Shown here: piece after piece, positions 34,631 to 44,188 of the stretch | Layout: every line of letters starts with the position of its first letter | Numbering within the stretch: position 1 is the first letter of the stretch | Assembly (NCBI GenBank): GCA_023433755.1 | Contig: JAEYUA010000054.1 | Location: forward strand, 1-57,069 | DNA from: Bacteroidota bacterium | GTDB lineage: Bacteria; Bacteroidota; Bacteroidia; Chitinophagales; Chitinophagaceae | DNA length: 57,069 nucleotides | Direction: 5' to 3' | Notes under the pieces: generated by a model | Database searches by the model: none | Seen by the model: only the letters and a program-made list of their open reading frames with translations | What the model was told of the DNA's origin: nothing | Position numbers and translations under genes: made by a program

Positions 34631-34987
34631 ATGGAGATCTACAAAGAATATTCTTTTGATTCTGCGCATTTTCTTCCCAAAGTTCCTGCGGGCCATAAAT
34701 GCAGGAACATGCATGGTCATACCTATAAACTTAAAGTGTTCCTGGAAGGCCAGCCCGACCCTGAGTTGGGATGGATTATGGATTTCAAGGACCTTAAAGA
34801 AGCTTTGTCGGGTGTGATAGAGCAGTTGGATCATAAACTGATCAACGACATACCAGGCCTTGAGAATCCAACAGCAGAAAATATTACGATATGGATCTGG
34901 AAACAGATACACCCGCTGCTTCCCTTATTGAGCAGGATTGAACTTTATGAAACACCAACTACAGGTGTAGTGTATAAAGGCGATTAG
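34631..34987 (+). CDS. queD: 6-carboxytetrahydropterin synthase QueD
   Basis: 118 residues from ATG 34631. Zinc-binding histidines are visible in FDSAHFLP and in MHGHTYKLKV, with the catalytic Cys in HKCRNMHGH. Further motifs are WIMDFKDLKEAL, LDHKLINDIPGLENPTAENITIWIW and ELYETPTTGVVY. QueD turns dihydroneopterin triphosphate into 6-carboxytetrahydropterin in queuosine synthesis. No other queuosine genes are nearby. Its stop overlaps the stop of the convergent VOC gene by 4 bp. Confidence 0.93.
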   Translation: MEIYKEYSFDSAHFLPKVPAGHKCRNMHGHTYKLKVFLEGQPDPELGWIMDFKDLKEALSGVIEQLDHKLINDIPGLENPTAENITIWIWKQIHPLLPLLSRIELYETPTTGVVYKGD

Positions 34988-35469
34988 TCGGCATGCGATA
35001 ACAGTTCTTCCAGGTCGAGCGCCTCAGTTACCATTTGCAGGTTGCCCTGGCTGTCGCGCGGCCATTCTTCCCTGGGCAGGTCCCAATATAATTCCACCCC
35101 ATTTTGATCGGGGTCGTCGAGGTAGAGCGCAAGGGATACGCCGTGATGAGAAGCGCCAGTAAGCGGATAACCTGCCTGCACGATCTTCTTCAGCACCTGG
35201 GCCAGGTCTTTTTTGGTGGGATATAGAATAGCGGTATGAAAGAGTCCCGCAGTATGAACCGGTGCCGGTCCTTTGTCCTTGCTGTACCAGGTATTCAACC
35301 CGATATGATGATGATAACCTCCCGCTGAAAGGAAGGCGGCATTGGCGCCATAAAATTGTGTGACCTCAAATCCAAGCAGGTCGCGGTAAAAGCCCAATGC
35401 CCTTTCAAGGTCACTTACTTTGAGATGCACATGACCGATGCGGGTTTCCGCAGGAACCTGGTATGCCAT
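34984..35469 (-). CDS. VOC-family (glyoxalase/extradiol dioxygenase-like) protein
   Basis: 161 residues with the paired beta-alpha-beta-beta-beta modules of the vicinal oxygen chelate superfamily. The first holds GHVHLKVSDLERALGFYRDLLGFEV, the second GLFHTAILYPTKKDLAQVL. Metal ligands are probably His in GHVHLKV, His in LFHTAIL and Glu in NGVELYWD. It resembles CatE-type one-lobed dioxygenases, but the substrate cannot be told from sequence. It is convergent with queD and divergent from rocD. Confidence 0.88.
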   Translation of the reverse strand: MAYQVPAETRIGHVHLKVSDLERALGFYRDLLGFEVTQFYGANAAFLSAGGYHHHIGLNTWYSKDKGPAPVHTAGLFHTAILYPTKKDLAQVLKKIVQAGYPLTGASHHGVSLALYLDDPDQNGVELYWDLPREEWPRDSQGNLQMVTEALDLEELLSHAD

Positions 35470-35598
35470 TTTATTCTTAGTTTTACACCAAGTTAAGCTA
35501 ATGAATCTTTCCTTTCTTCTTCAGAATCTTGATTTGCTCAATCACTAAGTGGACCTCTCCCCTTTCGATTTATTTCATTCATTACTTAAACCTGCAAC

Positions 35599-36834
35599 AT
35601 GTCTCATACTTCTATAGCCCCTACCGGTGCCTCATATTTTATGGATCTTGAAGACCGGCACAGTGCCCATAATTACCACCCCCTGCCTGTTGTGCTCAAC
35701 AGAGGAGAAGGTGTGTATGTATGGGATGTAGAAGGCAAAAAGTACCTGGATTTTTTGAGTGGATATTCAGCGGTAAACCAGGGCCATTGCCATCCGCGCA
35801 TTGTTGATAGTTTTATTTCCCAGGCAAAAAATCTGACGCTCACCAGCCGTGCATTTCACAACGACCAGTTCGGGGAATACGCGCAATACATTACAGGACT
35901 TTTTGGCTACGACAAGGTCCTCCCCATGAATACCGGGGTTGAAGCCGTGGAGACTGCCATTAAACTTGCAAGACGCTGGGCCTATGAAGTGAAAGGCATC
36001 CCTAATGAAAAGGCCACGATCATCGTATGCGAACAGAATTTTCATGGCCGTACCACTACGGTGATCTCTTTCAGCTCGGATGCCTCGGCCCGGAAGAATT
36101 TCGGCCCCTACATGGAAGGCTTCATCTCCATTCCTTTCAATGATCTTTCAGCTCTTGAAAAGGTTTTGAAAGAAGAAAATATTGCTGCCTTCCTGGTAGA
36201 ACCCATCCAGGGTGAAGCAGGAGTTGTAGTACCGGATAAAGGTTATCTCCGTTCAGCAAAACTGCTCTGCGAAAAAGCGAATGTGCTTTTTATGGCAGAC
36301 GAAATACAGACGGGACTTGCCCGGACAGGTAAAATGCTGGCCTGCGATCATGAAGAAGTGCATCCTGATGTATTAATACTTGGAAAAGCGTTGAGCGGCG
36401 GTATGATGCCCGTTAGCGCTGTTCTTGCATCCAATGAAGTGATGGACCTGATCAAACCCGGGGAACATGGATCCACCTTTGGTGGTAATCCACTTGCCTG
36501 CCGCGTAGCCATGGAATCACTGCGGGTGATTGTGGATGAAAACCTTGCAGGCAACGCGGAAAAGATGGGCGCCTACTTCCGTGAATCAATCGGCAAAATG
36601 AATTTGCCTTACCTGAAACTGGTTCGCGGTAAAGGTTTGCTCAATGCCATTGTTATCGATCATACTGATAAAGAAGCAGCATGGGAGATCTGCCTGCTGA
36701 TGATGAAAAACGGCCTGCTGGCCAAACCAACACAGGGTGACAGAATCAGGCTGGCTCCTCCGCTCATCATCAATCAGCTACAGGTGGATGAAGCACTTGG
36801 CATTATTGAAAAAAGCCTGAGATCATTTCAATAG
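35599..36834 (+). CDS. rocD: Ornithine--oxo-acid transaminase RocD
   Basis: 411 residues, class III PLP-dependent aminotransferase. Signatures: VWDVEGKKYLDFLSGYSAVNQGHCHPRI, VLPMNTGVEAVETAIKLARRW, VEPIQGEAGVVVPDKGYL, ADEIQTGLARTG, and the PLP Lys263 in LGKALSGGMMPVSAVL, followed by HGSTFGGNPLACRVA. These match ornithine aminotransferases, which interconvert ornithine and glutamate semialdehyde. A VIT1-family gene follows after 2 bp, probably in the same transcript, without an obvious functional link. Confidence 0.94.
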   Translation: MSHTSIAPTGASYFMDLEDRHSAHNYHPLPVVLNRGEGVYVWDVEGKKYLDFLSGYSAVNQGHCHPRIVDSFISQAKNLTLTSRAFHNDQFGEYAQYITGLFGYDKVLPMNTGVEAVETAIKLARRWAYEVKGIPNEKATIIVCEQNFHGRTTTVISFSSDASARKNFGPYMEGFISIPFNDLSALEKVLKEENIAAFLVEPIQGEAGVVVPDKGYLRSAKLLCEKANVLFMADEIQTGLARTGKMLACDHEEVHPDVLILGKALSGGMMPVSAVLASNEVMDLIKPGEHGSTFGGNPLACRVAMESLRVIVDENLAGNAEKMGAYFRESIGKMNLPYLKLVRGKGLLNAIVIDHTDKEAAWEICLLMMKNGLLAKPTQGDRIRLAPPLIINQLQVDEALGIIEKSLRSFQ

Positions 36835-36836
36835 AT

Positions 36837-37520
36837 ATGAACCAAAAAGAATTGAAACCTAATACGTCATCAGCGCCGATTAAAAATTTCAACATTGACC
36901 TCCTGATCGGAATGAGTGATGGGCTGGTAGTACCTTTTTCACTGGCAGCCGGACTTTATGCTGCCGGACAGCCTAATAAAATGATCCTGCTCGCGGGACT
37001 AGCTTCTATTGCAGCAGGTTCCCTTACCATGGGTTTGAGTGGTTATTTTTCTGGCAGGTCGGAACAGGATGAACATCATCACCATAACAATAGTCATGAT
37101 GCACAACCTGAAGCAATGAAAAAATTTTTTGCCAACCTGGGACTCAGCGAAACCTTGCAAGAACAGGCGGCGGGTGAAATGTTGAAGGATAAGGATAAGT
37201 GGACTGCTATTAAAATGCAGTATGACCAGCAAAAAGCTTTGGATAAAAAAACCGCAGCCCGTTCGGGATGGATGATCGGCTTTGGATATGTGGCAGGAGG
37301 ACTCCTCACACTTTCGCCCTACTTTATAACAGAAACACCTGGAGGAGCTTTTAGGTTTTCCATTCTTATAACCCTCGTGCTATTATTTATAACTGGCTGG
37401 TTCAAAGGACTTCTCCAGGGGAATAGTGGTTGGTGGAGTGCATTGCGACTGCTGCTTACGGGGATGGCTGCTGCCGCTGCAGCTTATGGAGTTGCCAAAA
37501 TCTTTCTCCAGGGGCCATGA
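36837..37520 (+). CDS. VIT1/CCC1-family membrane transporter
   Basis: 227 residues with about five membrane segments. The first helix carries the family signature DLLIGMSDGLVVPFSLAAGL, followed by IAAGSLTMGLSGYFSGRSEQDE, and the C-terminal helices (WMIGFGYVAGGLLTLSPYF, FSILITLVLLFITGWFKG). Eukaryotic relatives move Fe2+ or Mn2+ into vacuoles. The loop after helix two has a His-rich stretch (DEHHHHNNSHD), which fits metal binding. The ion is not known here. It sits 2 bp after rocD and is followed by a shared terminator. Confidence 0.87.
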   Translation: MNQKELKPNTSSAPIKNFNIDLLIGMSDGLVVPFSLAAGLYAAGQPNKMILLAGLASIAAGSLTMGLSGYFSGRSEQDEHHHHNNSHDAQPEAMKKFFANLGLSETLQEQAAGEMLKDKDKWTAIKMQYDQQKALDKKTAARSGWMIGFGYVAGGLLTLSPYFITETPGGAFRFSILITLVLLFITGWFKGLLQGNSGWWSALRLLLTGMAAAAAAYGVAKIFLQGP

Positions 37521-37563
37521 AGGGGCAATTTTACTGCTGGATTTTCAGTTGCTATTCATAAAA

Positions 37564-37587
37564 AAAGCCCCGGATGTCCGGGGCTTT
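37564..37587. terminator. Bidirectional terminator between VIT1 gene and the T9SS giant gene
   Basis: An 11-bp perfect inverted repeat, AAAGCCCCGGA (37564-37574) with TCCGGGGCTTT (37577-37587). A/T-rich flanks suit termination from both converging genes. Confidence 0.85.
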
Positions 37588-37607
37588 GTATTGGATGTAC
37601 TTACTAA

Positions 37608-40600
37608 TTATAAACGGATAAATCTCACAGCCTGTACCCTTCCTTTTTCGGTTGTTCCTACCAGTTGGTAGGTTCCCGCTGCAAGACGTGCGAGGTGAAG
37701 CTGGATATCATTCTGACCCGCAAATACCTGCCTGCTAAAGGCCATCACTACCCTGCCGTTTCCATCAACCACTGTCCATTCTATCTTGGTAGTTCTCTGA
37801 GTTTTTACTCTCAGTAAAGCCAGGTCATTTACAACATTTGGCATCAGCACTACACTGGTAACGTCCGCGTCAACATTTGGTACTGCTGTCGGGAAATTGA
37901 TACCGCCGATATTGGCCAGTACCATAGGTCCGAAGGATATGGTCTGGAAACCAAGGATCCTTCCGGTAGCTGTACCTGTAGGAGCCAGTCCGCCGGCCTG
38001 TGTTGCGATCATCCAGTTGGTAGCGGTGGCAACGCCGGCTTCCATATTGGCTGAACCTACACCGGAAGCATTGACATCCGCATCAGCATATCCAAGAGTT
38101 ATATTGACAGCAGATGTAGGAGCTGAACTTGCTGTAACATTCCAGGTACGGTTAACTGCCCTGGCTGCATTGGCAAGAGCAGGTGTTGCCGGCAGACCCG
38201 TAACAACTCCTACTGTATAATCCCTGCCCTGTCCATTGGCGATCATAACAGGATTATAAGATGTGGCTGTAGGTCCGACAGGGAACACAACTGTTACCGT
38301 ACCAATGTTATTGCCCGTTACTTTACCGGTTCCGTTGGTTACGATATGACTGGCAACACTGCCGGTAGATCCACCGGTGAAAGTGAGATTATTATTACCA
38401 AGCGTGATGTTACCATTGGTCATGGTGAGCGAAGTGCCCACGGTCATGTTACCACCAAGTGTGATACCACCAGCGCCATTCATAATGATATTGGCCGCCG
38501 TGATAGAAGGCACTGCCTGGTTGGTTGTACCCATGAATTCGAAGGTACCAGCCGTACTGTTCAGGGTTCCGTTATTGGTAAGGTTTCCATGAAGGATCAG
38601 TCTTCCGCTGGCAGTAATCTGCAGGGTAGCTCCTGTTTCAATGGTCACATTATTTACCGGAGCATTACCTGCAATGGTTGGAGAGAATGGTGTACCCGAT
38701 GGGATTACCACGCTCATAGCCTGGGTAGGTACACCACCACACCAGTTGGCAGCATTATTCCAGTCACTGTTGGAAGTACCGGTCCAGCTATTATCAGTTA
38801 CGGTAAGAACCGCATCGGTTGAAGTAACGGAAGGTGCACAGGTGCCTGTTACCACTACGGAATAGTTGCCTGCATCCGCATAGGCAAGGTTGCTGATCGT
38901 ATAACTTGCACTGGTTGCACCGGCGATATCAGCACCATTCTTTCTCCACTGGTAAGTAAGGCCATCACCGGCTGCGCCAACTGTGAATGTGGCGGGGCCT
39001 CCTACACAACCTGAAACTGTAGCGGCAGGCTGCGTGGTAATGGATGTTTCCGGTGTGATATTGACATTCACCGTTGACACAGTGGTACATCCAACACCTG
39101 ATGTTGCAGTAATGGTGTAAACTGTTGCACCGGTTGGTTTGGCATATACAGCATTCGCTGGCGCACCGGTATAAGCAATGGTGCCTGCAGCATCAGTAAA
39201 TAATGTTGCAGCCGGGCTCCATGTGTAAGTTGATGGAGCGGTGAATCCGAATACTATTACCGGTCTTGAACTGCCAATGACAGTGGTATTCGTTGTTGTT
39301 TCAAGTGCGCACATATCACGTGTACCCGTGGTATTATCATCATAGATGGCACGGGTTGCTGTGAATGGAGCTGTCGCCATTGACATGGTTGGAGTATTAC
39401 CCCAGCATACAGGCGATCCTGCGCTGCAGCTATTGTCCGCATCATTATCCCAACAAATCTCAAATACAATATTTGATGTGCCATCCCAAGTGAGCGGAGT
39501 GCTGAGTGCAAAAGTATTGGCACCCAGGACAGGCAGGTAACTTGGGCTGCTGAATACAGTTGAGGCTCCTGCTACAAAAGATGCTGAAAGATCAGTTGCC
39601 GTTGTAGTGGCCACTTTCAGCCTGAAGTTATCCAGGTTGGCTGGCGTTGACAATGAGGTTACATTAAAGCTGAGTGAGTTGATAATGCTTCCACTGATCA
39701 TTCCCATTGCACTGAGTTCTGTAGCCCTGATCATGTACTGTCTTCTTGAACCTTCAAAAAGCCTGTAGAAAGGAGTACTGGAACTGGTGGAAGTAGTGGG
39801 AGAAGTTCCGGTAATTGTTCCTGTTGTACCAGCCATGGAACCAGACGCTGTCAATTGCACCGTGCTGCCAAGACATACTGTTGGCGTTGCAGGCGTAACT
39901 GTTGCCACTGTTGGTGGCGTATTAACAAAGATGACTGTTGAATAAGTATTATTAGTCAGTATCTCATCATCTGCCTGTACAGCCGTTACGTCAAATGTAT
40001 AGTTGCCTCCTGTGCTGAAATTGAAAGCAGGAGAAAGGCTAACGTTCATGGTAGCACCTGGTGCGATGGTACCCGTATTCAATGTACCGGTTAACGTACC
40101 CGTACCTGCGCCGGTTACATTAGCTGTAACAGTTACAGGATTCAGAGCAAGGTCAAGCGGGAACAGGCTTGCATTGGATATGGTAGCCTGGATGGTGGCC
40201 ATATTGATCGGGCATGTGGTTGGAGGAGTAATGAGTGCTACTGTACTTACATCAACCAATGGCGCTTTGATCACACTGATATCATCCAGGTACATATTGA
40301 ACTGGTCCGCATCTGAGTATGCATGGAAACCGATATAATAAACACCTGTTGCTGCAGGGGTGAACATGATGGTATCAAAAACAGGCGCACCAGTCATGAT
40401 GCTGGAATGATCCACCAGCAAATTGGTCATGGCCCCGGCGTTGGCTGCAGTACCGTAATGAACTTTGAGTTTTTCTTCAAAGAATGTACTGTTGTTACCA
40501 TATTTAAACACCAGCCTGTATAAAGTACCGCCGGTAAGGTTCAGTCCTCTTGTATAGAACCAGTCATCACCAGGCGTAGATCCATCCCAGGAATACTGCA

Positions 40601-43343
40601 ATGTATTTCCTGTATATCCGGTAGGAGCTGCTACAGTAGTCCATGTAGTGGCTCCATTCAGGTCTACCCGCTGGGTACACTGCGGAATATTTGGAGTAGT
40701 TGCTCCATTGAAATTCTCACTGTAAGGCACGTTAACCGGATCGCAAAGTGTAGTGAAGGTTGCCACCGGTGAATTGATACTGTACACAGCACCACATACC
40801 TGCCTTACATATACATCGTATGAAGTATTACTGGTAAGGCCTGTTATATTAATTGGCGAAGTAGCACCTGTTACAATGGTACCGCCGGTGCCTGCTGTTG
40901 CACCCGTTCCAGGAGTGAAACCTACTGGCCCGTATTCCACAATATAACCCGCACCTGTAGCCGTAAATATGGCTGACCCAGACGTATTGGTAAGCGATCC
41001 AATAGTTACAGAATTAGGTGCATTACATGGAGGCGTCAGTTCTACCGCAAAATCATCAAAGGTCAAATACCAGGGAGAGCCGTTGGCATTTGAGCGCAGA
41101 CCAAAATAATGTACACCGGTAGTGGTAGCCACGTAAGTGAATTTAGCCTGGGTATAAGCCGTATTTACCGGGTTGGTAATCGTGCCCAGGGTTGTGGTCA
41201 TGGCTGTACTGTTATTGGCATTGCCTACTGCGGCTGTGAGAACAAATCCATTCACCGCATCGGTTTGCCTGTACCAGAATGAAAAATCATAAGAGGTACC
41301 AGCAGTTAATTGCACTGCGGGAGTGAACAACCAAGCATCGGAAGACCAGCGTGCCCAGATATATTGGGTACCAGTTCTGGCACCAAGTCCATTTCTTACA
41401 GCAGTATTAGCTGTGGTGAAATTAGCGCCCGTAGTGAGTTGTGTTGACCAGCAGCCAGGAGTCAATCCTGCTCCTACCGGTGAAACTGTTTCGAAACCTT
41501 CGGTAAATGGAACAGTTTCCGGAGCCGCCGTGCTTACAAGAACAGGATCCGAATCATCAAACGCACTGCCATTGGCACAGGTTACGATTGCCTTGAAATA
41601 AGTATTGCCAGTAATGCCGGTAGCCGTATAGGTAGCCAGGGTTGCACCTGCTATATTAGTATAAGTTACACCGTCGGGAGATGACTGCCACTGGTAGCTT
41701 AACCCACCCACACCTGTTGTTGCGCCGGTGAGACTGAGGTTTGTTGAACCACCAATACAAACCGATGTAGTGGAAGCGGCAGCCGCACCACCTGATGGGG
41801 TTCCAGAACATGCTGCAAATACATTGAAATTGTCAAAATCCAGGAAATAATCCCCGCTCACCCATGTAGCGTTGATTCGGAACATTACATTTTGTCCAAC
41901 GTAAGAAGCCAGTGGATAGGACAAGGTGGTCCATGACTGGTCTGTTACAGAATGATTGGTATTATTGATCGTTGCCAGGTCAGTGAAAGTGGCACCGCAG
42001 TCAGTGCTGATCTGCACCTTAAAATTGCCCCAGTCTCCGGTTGGAGGCACCTGTGTTCCCGGATAGGTGGATGCCCAGTTGAGGATACGGTACTGGAAGG
42101 TGAAGATATCATTTGCTGTAACAGGGCCTACTGTTATGGTAGAGAAAACCCCAGATGGTGCACTTGACCATATATTCCTGTAAATACCATTTGAGGAAAC
42201 AGAGTGGTTGGTACCTATGGTCCAACCGGTGGTATTCCATCCTGTTGGTGCAGTTGTGGTTGCAAATGCCTCCGACCATGGGGAGGTGGTAATGTGGTTG
42301 ATATTTACAGGTGTTGTGTTGCTGTTATTCGAAGCGTTTCCATCTCCTGTAATAGTCACACTGGCGGTAAGGGTATGTGTACCGCCTGCCGATAAATCTG
42401 CATTGGGGAACAGCGGATAAGTCTGGCTTGCACCCGCAGCAAGCGTACCATTATTCAGCGTCACGGTCAGGGCTTGTGTTGAAGCCCCGGTTACATTTAT
42501 ATTGATGGTAGCGTTGTTTGTTCCAAAATCAATTGATGAAGCACCAGAATTTTTAATCGTTACAGAAAGAGGTACACTGTTGTTAGGACAAGGACTGGTT
42601 GGAATGCCTGTAATGGCAGTGATTGAAAGATCAATTGCCGGAAGAGCAGGGGGAGTAAAAGTATAGGTCTGCCCCGCTGCAGGTTTCGCTGATATATTGG
42701 TTGTATTAGTTGTAGAACTTGCCGTTGGAGAAGCTGATGAATTATTCAACTGGAGGAAATTACCACTGCCGGTAGCAACGGCACTCAATCCTATTGAAGC
42801 ACTTCCATTATTTACTGAGGCTCCCAATGCATCATATACAAATTCGACCACGTTGGTGCCTTCATATAATTTGGCCTGGAAAGAAATTACTGCTCCGGAT
42901 GCATTCCAGTTCCACTTAACATTAGACCATTGCATTGTAAAAACCCTACTGCCCGCAGCCCCGGTAGTTATATACTGGATATTAGAGGCCGACTGCGCAT
43001 CATGGTCATCCCATAAAGGAGCTATAAAAGGACGTCCATTGGTTGCAGTGGATAGGTTATTGGTAATATTCGCAGATGTGAGATTACCAAATGCCAGGAA
43101 ACCGTTAGAACTTACACCAACAGTAGTATAGTCTACCCCGGCATAGGTAAAACTGAATCCAATTGGAATATTTGTCGCATAACCCTCATCCGCATCCCCG
43201 GTCAGGGTGGGACTGGTACCACTGATTGCAGAATAGGTACCCGACGATGCAACAAAGGTATAAGCACTCACCTGGGCCCTCACAAGGTGCATCGACAAAA
43301 TAGAAAATAGTACAAGTAAAAGTCTTGAGTAGAACTTTCTCAT
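37608..43343 (-). CDS. Giant multidomain T9SS-secreted surface protein
   Basis: 1911 residues with a signal peptide (to HLVRAQ). Domains in order: N-terminal sandwich (~25-235, AFGNLTSANITNNLS); CARDB-like (~240-350); MAM-like/choice-of-anchor (~355-510, EAFATTTAPTGWNTTGW); Ig-like (~510-600); second anchor (~605-770, EGFETVSPVGAGLTPGCW); FnIII-like (~775-860); third anchor (~865-1030); CARDB-like (~1035-1150); a long sandwich (~1155-1420); Ig-like (~1430-1510); an Asn/Gly-rich repeat region (TWSGTSNSDWNNAANWCGG onward); and the T9SS type A sorting domain (~1825-1911, ending AAGTYQLVGTTEKGRVQAVRFIRL). The three anchor domains and two CARDB-like domains suggest a filamentous adhesin or glycan-binding surface protein. 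No enzyme motif was found; the ligand is unknown. Confidence 0.85.
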   Translation of the reverse strand: MRKFYSRLLLVLFSILSMHLVRAQVSAYTFVASSGTYSAISGTSPTLTGDADEGYATNIPIGFSFTYAGVDYTTVGVSSNGFLAFGNLTSANITNNLSTATNGRPFIAPLWDDHDAQSASNIQYITTGAAGSRVFTMQWSNVKWNWNASGAVISFQAKLYEGTNVVEFVYDALGASVNNGSASIGLSAVATGSGNFLQLNNSSASPTASSTTNTTNISAKPAAGQTYTFTPPALPAIDLSITAITGIPTSPCPNNSVPLSVTIKNSGASSIDFGTNNATININVTGASTQALTVTLNNGTLAAGASQTYPLFPNADLSAGGTHTLTASVTITGDGNASNNSNTTPVNINHITTSPWSEAFATTTAPTGWNTTGWTIGTNHSVSSNGIYRNIWSSAPSGVFSTITVGPVTANDIFTFQYRILNWASTYPGTQVPPTGDWGNFKVQISTDCGATFTDLATINNTNHSVTDQSWTTLSYPLASYVGQNVMFRINATWVSGDYFLDFDNFNVFAACSGTPSGGAAAASTTSVCIGGSTNLSLTGATTGVGGLSYQWQSSPDGVTYTNIAGATLATYTATGITGNTYFKAIVTCANGSAFDDSDPVLVSTAAPETVPFTEGFETVSPVGAGLTPGCWSTQLTTGANFTTANTAVRNGLGARTGTQYIWARWSSDAWLFTPAVQLTAGTSYDFSFWYRQTDAVNGFVLTAAVGNANNSTAMTTTLGTITNPVNTAYTQAKFTYVATTTGVHYFGLRSNANGSPWYLTFDDFAVELTPPCNAPNSVTIGSLTNTSGSAIFTATGAGYIVEYGPVGFTPGTGATAGTGGTIVTGATSPINITGLTSNTSYDVYVRQVCGAVYSINSPVATFTTLCDPVNVPYSENFNGATTPNIPQCTQRVDLNGATTWTTVAAPTGYTGNTLQYSWDGSTPGDDWFYTRGLNLTGGTLYRLVFKYGNNSTFFEEKLKVHYGTAANAGAMTNLLVDHSSIMTGAPVFDTIMFTPAATGVYYIGFHAYSDADQFNMYLDDISVIKAPLVDVSTVALITPPTTCPINMATIQATISNASLFPLDLALNPVTVTANVTGAGTGTLTGTLNTGTIAPGATMNVSLSPAFNFSTGGNYTFDVTAVQADDEILTNNTYSTVIFVNTPPTVATVTPATPTVCLGSTVQLTASGSMAGTTGTITGTSPTTSTSSSTPFYRLFEGSRRQYMIRATELSAMGMISGSIINSLSFNVTSLSTPANLDNFRLKVATTTATDLSASFVAGASTVFSSPSYLPVLGANTFALSTPLTWDGTSNIVFEICWDNDADNSCSAGSPVCWGNTPTMSMATAPFTATRAIYDDNTTGTRDMCALETTTNTTVIGSSRPVIVFGFTAPSTYTWSPAATLFTDAAGTIAYTGAPANAVYAKPTGATVYTITATSGVGCTTVSTVNVNITPETSITTQPAATVSGCVGGPATFTVGAAGDGLTYQWRKNGADIAGATSASYTISNLAYADAGNYSVVVTGTCAPSVTSTDAVLTVTDNSWTGTSNSDWNNAANWCGGVPTQAMSVVIPSGTPFSPTIAGNAPVNNVTIETGATLQITASGRLILHGNLTNNGTLNSTAGTFEFMGTTNQAVPSITAANIIMNGAGGITLGGNMTVGTSLTMTNGNITLGNNNLTFTGGSTGSVASHIVTNGTGKVTGNNIGTVTVVFPVGPTATSYNPVMIANGQGRDYTVGVVTGLPATPALANAARAVNRTWNVTASSAPTSAVNITLGYADADVNASGVGSANMEAGVATATNWMIATQAGGLAPTGTATGRILGFQTISFGPMVLANIGGINFPTAVPNVDADVTSVVLMPNVVNDLALLRVKTQRTTKIEWTVVDGNGRVVMAFSRQVFAGQNDIQLHLARLAAGTYQLVGTTEKGRVQAVRFIRL

Positions 43344-43499
43344 AAGCAGAATGTTAGTAAAGATTTTGGTTTAATTGGAAGGCTTCTCAGTGAGGATGCT
43401 CCAAATTAGGGTATTTTTTTATTCTAACGGCAAAATGGGAGGAGAAAATGAAAGAGAATGAGAAAGAGAAAGAGAAAAAGGGGGACTTATCTTCGCTGC

Positions 43500-43883
43500 A
43501 TGCAAATCATGAGATGGACTGCTTTTTTACTTGCGCTTGCTGTTATCATCGCCTGTTTTTATCCATGGGTATTATACCCGGGTGGTGGACGTGTAGAAGG
43601 TTTTTATTCTGATAACAAGGTTTGGGGCCGGCCGGGATTGATCCATACCGCTCTTTGTTCTATTTATTTATTACTGTTGTTGTTTAATAGAATGTGGACC
43701 CTGAGGCTGGCTTTTTTCATCAGCATGATTAATATCGCATGGGCCATCCGGAATTTTTTTCTCCTGGGCGCCTGCGAAGCCGGCATCTGTCCGGAAAAAC
43801 AAACTGCACTCTATGTTGTTTTCTTTGGTTCTTTACTTACGACCGTTGCTTTATTATTTCATAAGCCTAAAATGAAGGCATAG
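43500..43883 (+). CDS. Small integral membrane protein of unknown function
   Basis: The frame is open from ATG 43458, but its first codons lie in a purine-rich tract (43430-43480) and give an unlikely RKRKRK start. TATCTTCG at 43488-43495, one base from TAnnTTTG, lies just before ATG 43500, so translation probably starts at 43500 (127 residues) or 43509. Four hydrophobic segments are visible (WTAFLLALAVIIACFYPWVLY, LIHTALCSIYLLLLLF, LRLAFFISMINIAWAI, ALYVVFFGSLLTTVALLF), with two Cys in a loop (LLGACEAGICPEKQ). The family is not recognised and the start is uncertain. Confidence 0.6.
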   Translation: MQIMRWTAFLLALAVIIACFYPWVLYPGGGRVEGFYSDNKVWGRPGLIHTALCSIYLLLLLFNRMWTLRLAFFISMINIAWAIRNFFLLGACEAGICPEKQTALYVVFFGSLLTTVALLFHKPKMKA

Positions 43884-43896
43884 CCTGAATAAAGTG

Positions 43897-43930
43897 CTAT
43901 TGGCTTTTGGCCATTGGCCATTGGCTTGCC
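43897..43930. repeat. RGC-type heptamer array 14 bp after a stop codon
   Basis: Reads as GCTATT, GGCTTTT, GGCCATT, GGCCATT, GGCTTGC. It has the same unit type as 33741, 53458 and 3181. Confidence 0.7.
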
Positions 43931-44001
43931 AGGCTTCAAATAAATCCGCAATGCAATTTCTCTGCGCGATTTTTTTCTCCCTTTGCCAGTCATCCGCGTG
44001 T

Positions 44002-44040
44002 CGCTGTCCGCGTGCGCTGTCTACGTGCGCTGTCCGCGTA
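44002..44040 (+). repeat. Three 13-bp tandem units
   Basis: CGCTGTCCGCGTG, CGCTGTCTACGTG and CGCTGTCCGCGTA lie head to tail (44002-44014, 44015-44027, 44028-44040). Confidence 0.85.
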
Positions 44041-44043
44041 CGC

Positions 44044-44112
44044 CGAAGCTTTAGCGAAGGCGCAAGCTTCAGCGAAGGCGGGCTTGTCCGCCGAAGCTTC
44101 AGCGAAGGCGGA
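44044..44112 (+). repeat. GCGGGCTTGTCCGCC-linked repeat, three units
   Basis: CGAAGCTTTAGCGAAGGCG, then CAAGCTTCAGCGAAGGCG, then GGGCTTGTCCGCCGAAGCTT followed by CAGCGAAGGCGG. The same motif occurs in inverted or decayed form at 45078-45117 and inside the element at 56940-56969. Confidence 0.75.
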
Positions 44113-44142
44113 TTCTCTGCGGTGAAAATTTTTCAAAAAAAA

Positions 44143-44166
44143 GCCGCGCACTGATCTGTGCGCGGC
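44143..44166 (-). terminator. Terminator of the beta-barrel gene
   Basis: A 9-bp perfect stem GCCGCGCAC/GTGCGCGGC with a 6-base loop; on the minus strand it is followed by eight T. Confidence 0.85.
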
Positions 44167-44188
44167 CATGAAAACAAGTGATTCAATC

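Larger units (their letters stand above)
43884..44188. other. Repeat-rich 0.3-kb spacer
   Basis: It holds, in order, an RGC-type heptamer array, three 13-bp tandem units, three related GAAGCTT[CT]AGCGAAGGCG units, and the terminator of the downstream minus-strand gene. No believable gene; the open frame 43894-44154 is made of the repeats. Confidence 0.75.

Noticed and set aside
43458..43499. Upstream start for the small membrane protein (MRKRKRKRG...)
   Set aside because: The codons come from a purine-rich tract, and a -7-like box at 43488-43495 lies downstream of this start.
43894..44154. 86-codon open frame on the plus strand
   Set aside because: It is made of the heptamer, 13-bp and GAAGCTT-type repeats, and its protein is a repeat of RRSFSEG; a by-product of the tandem DNA.
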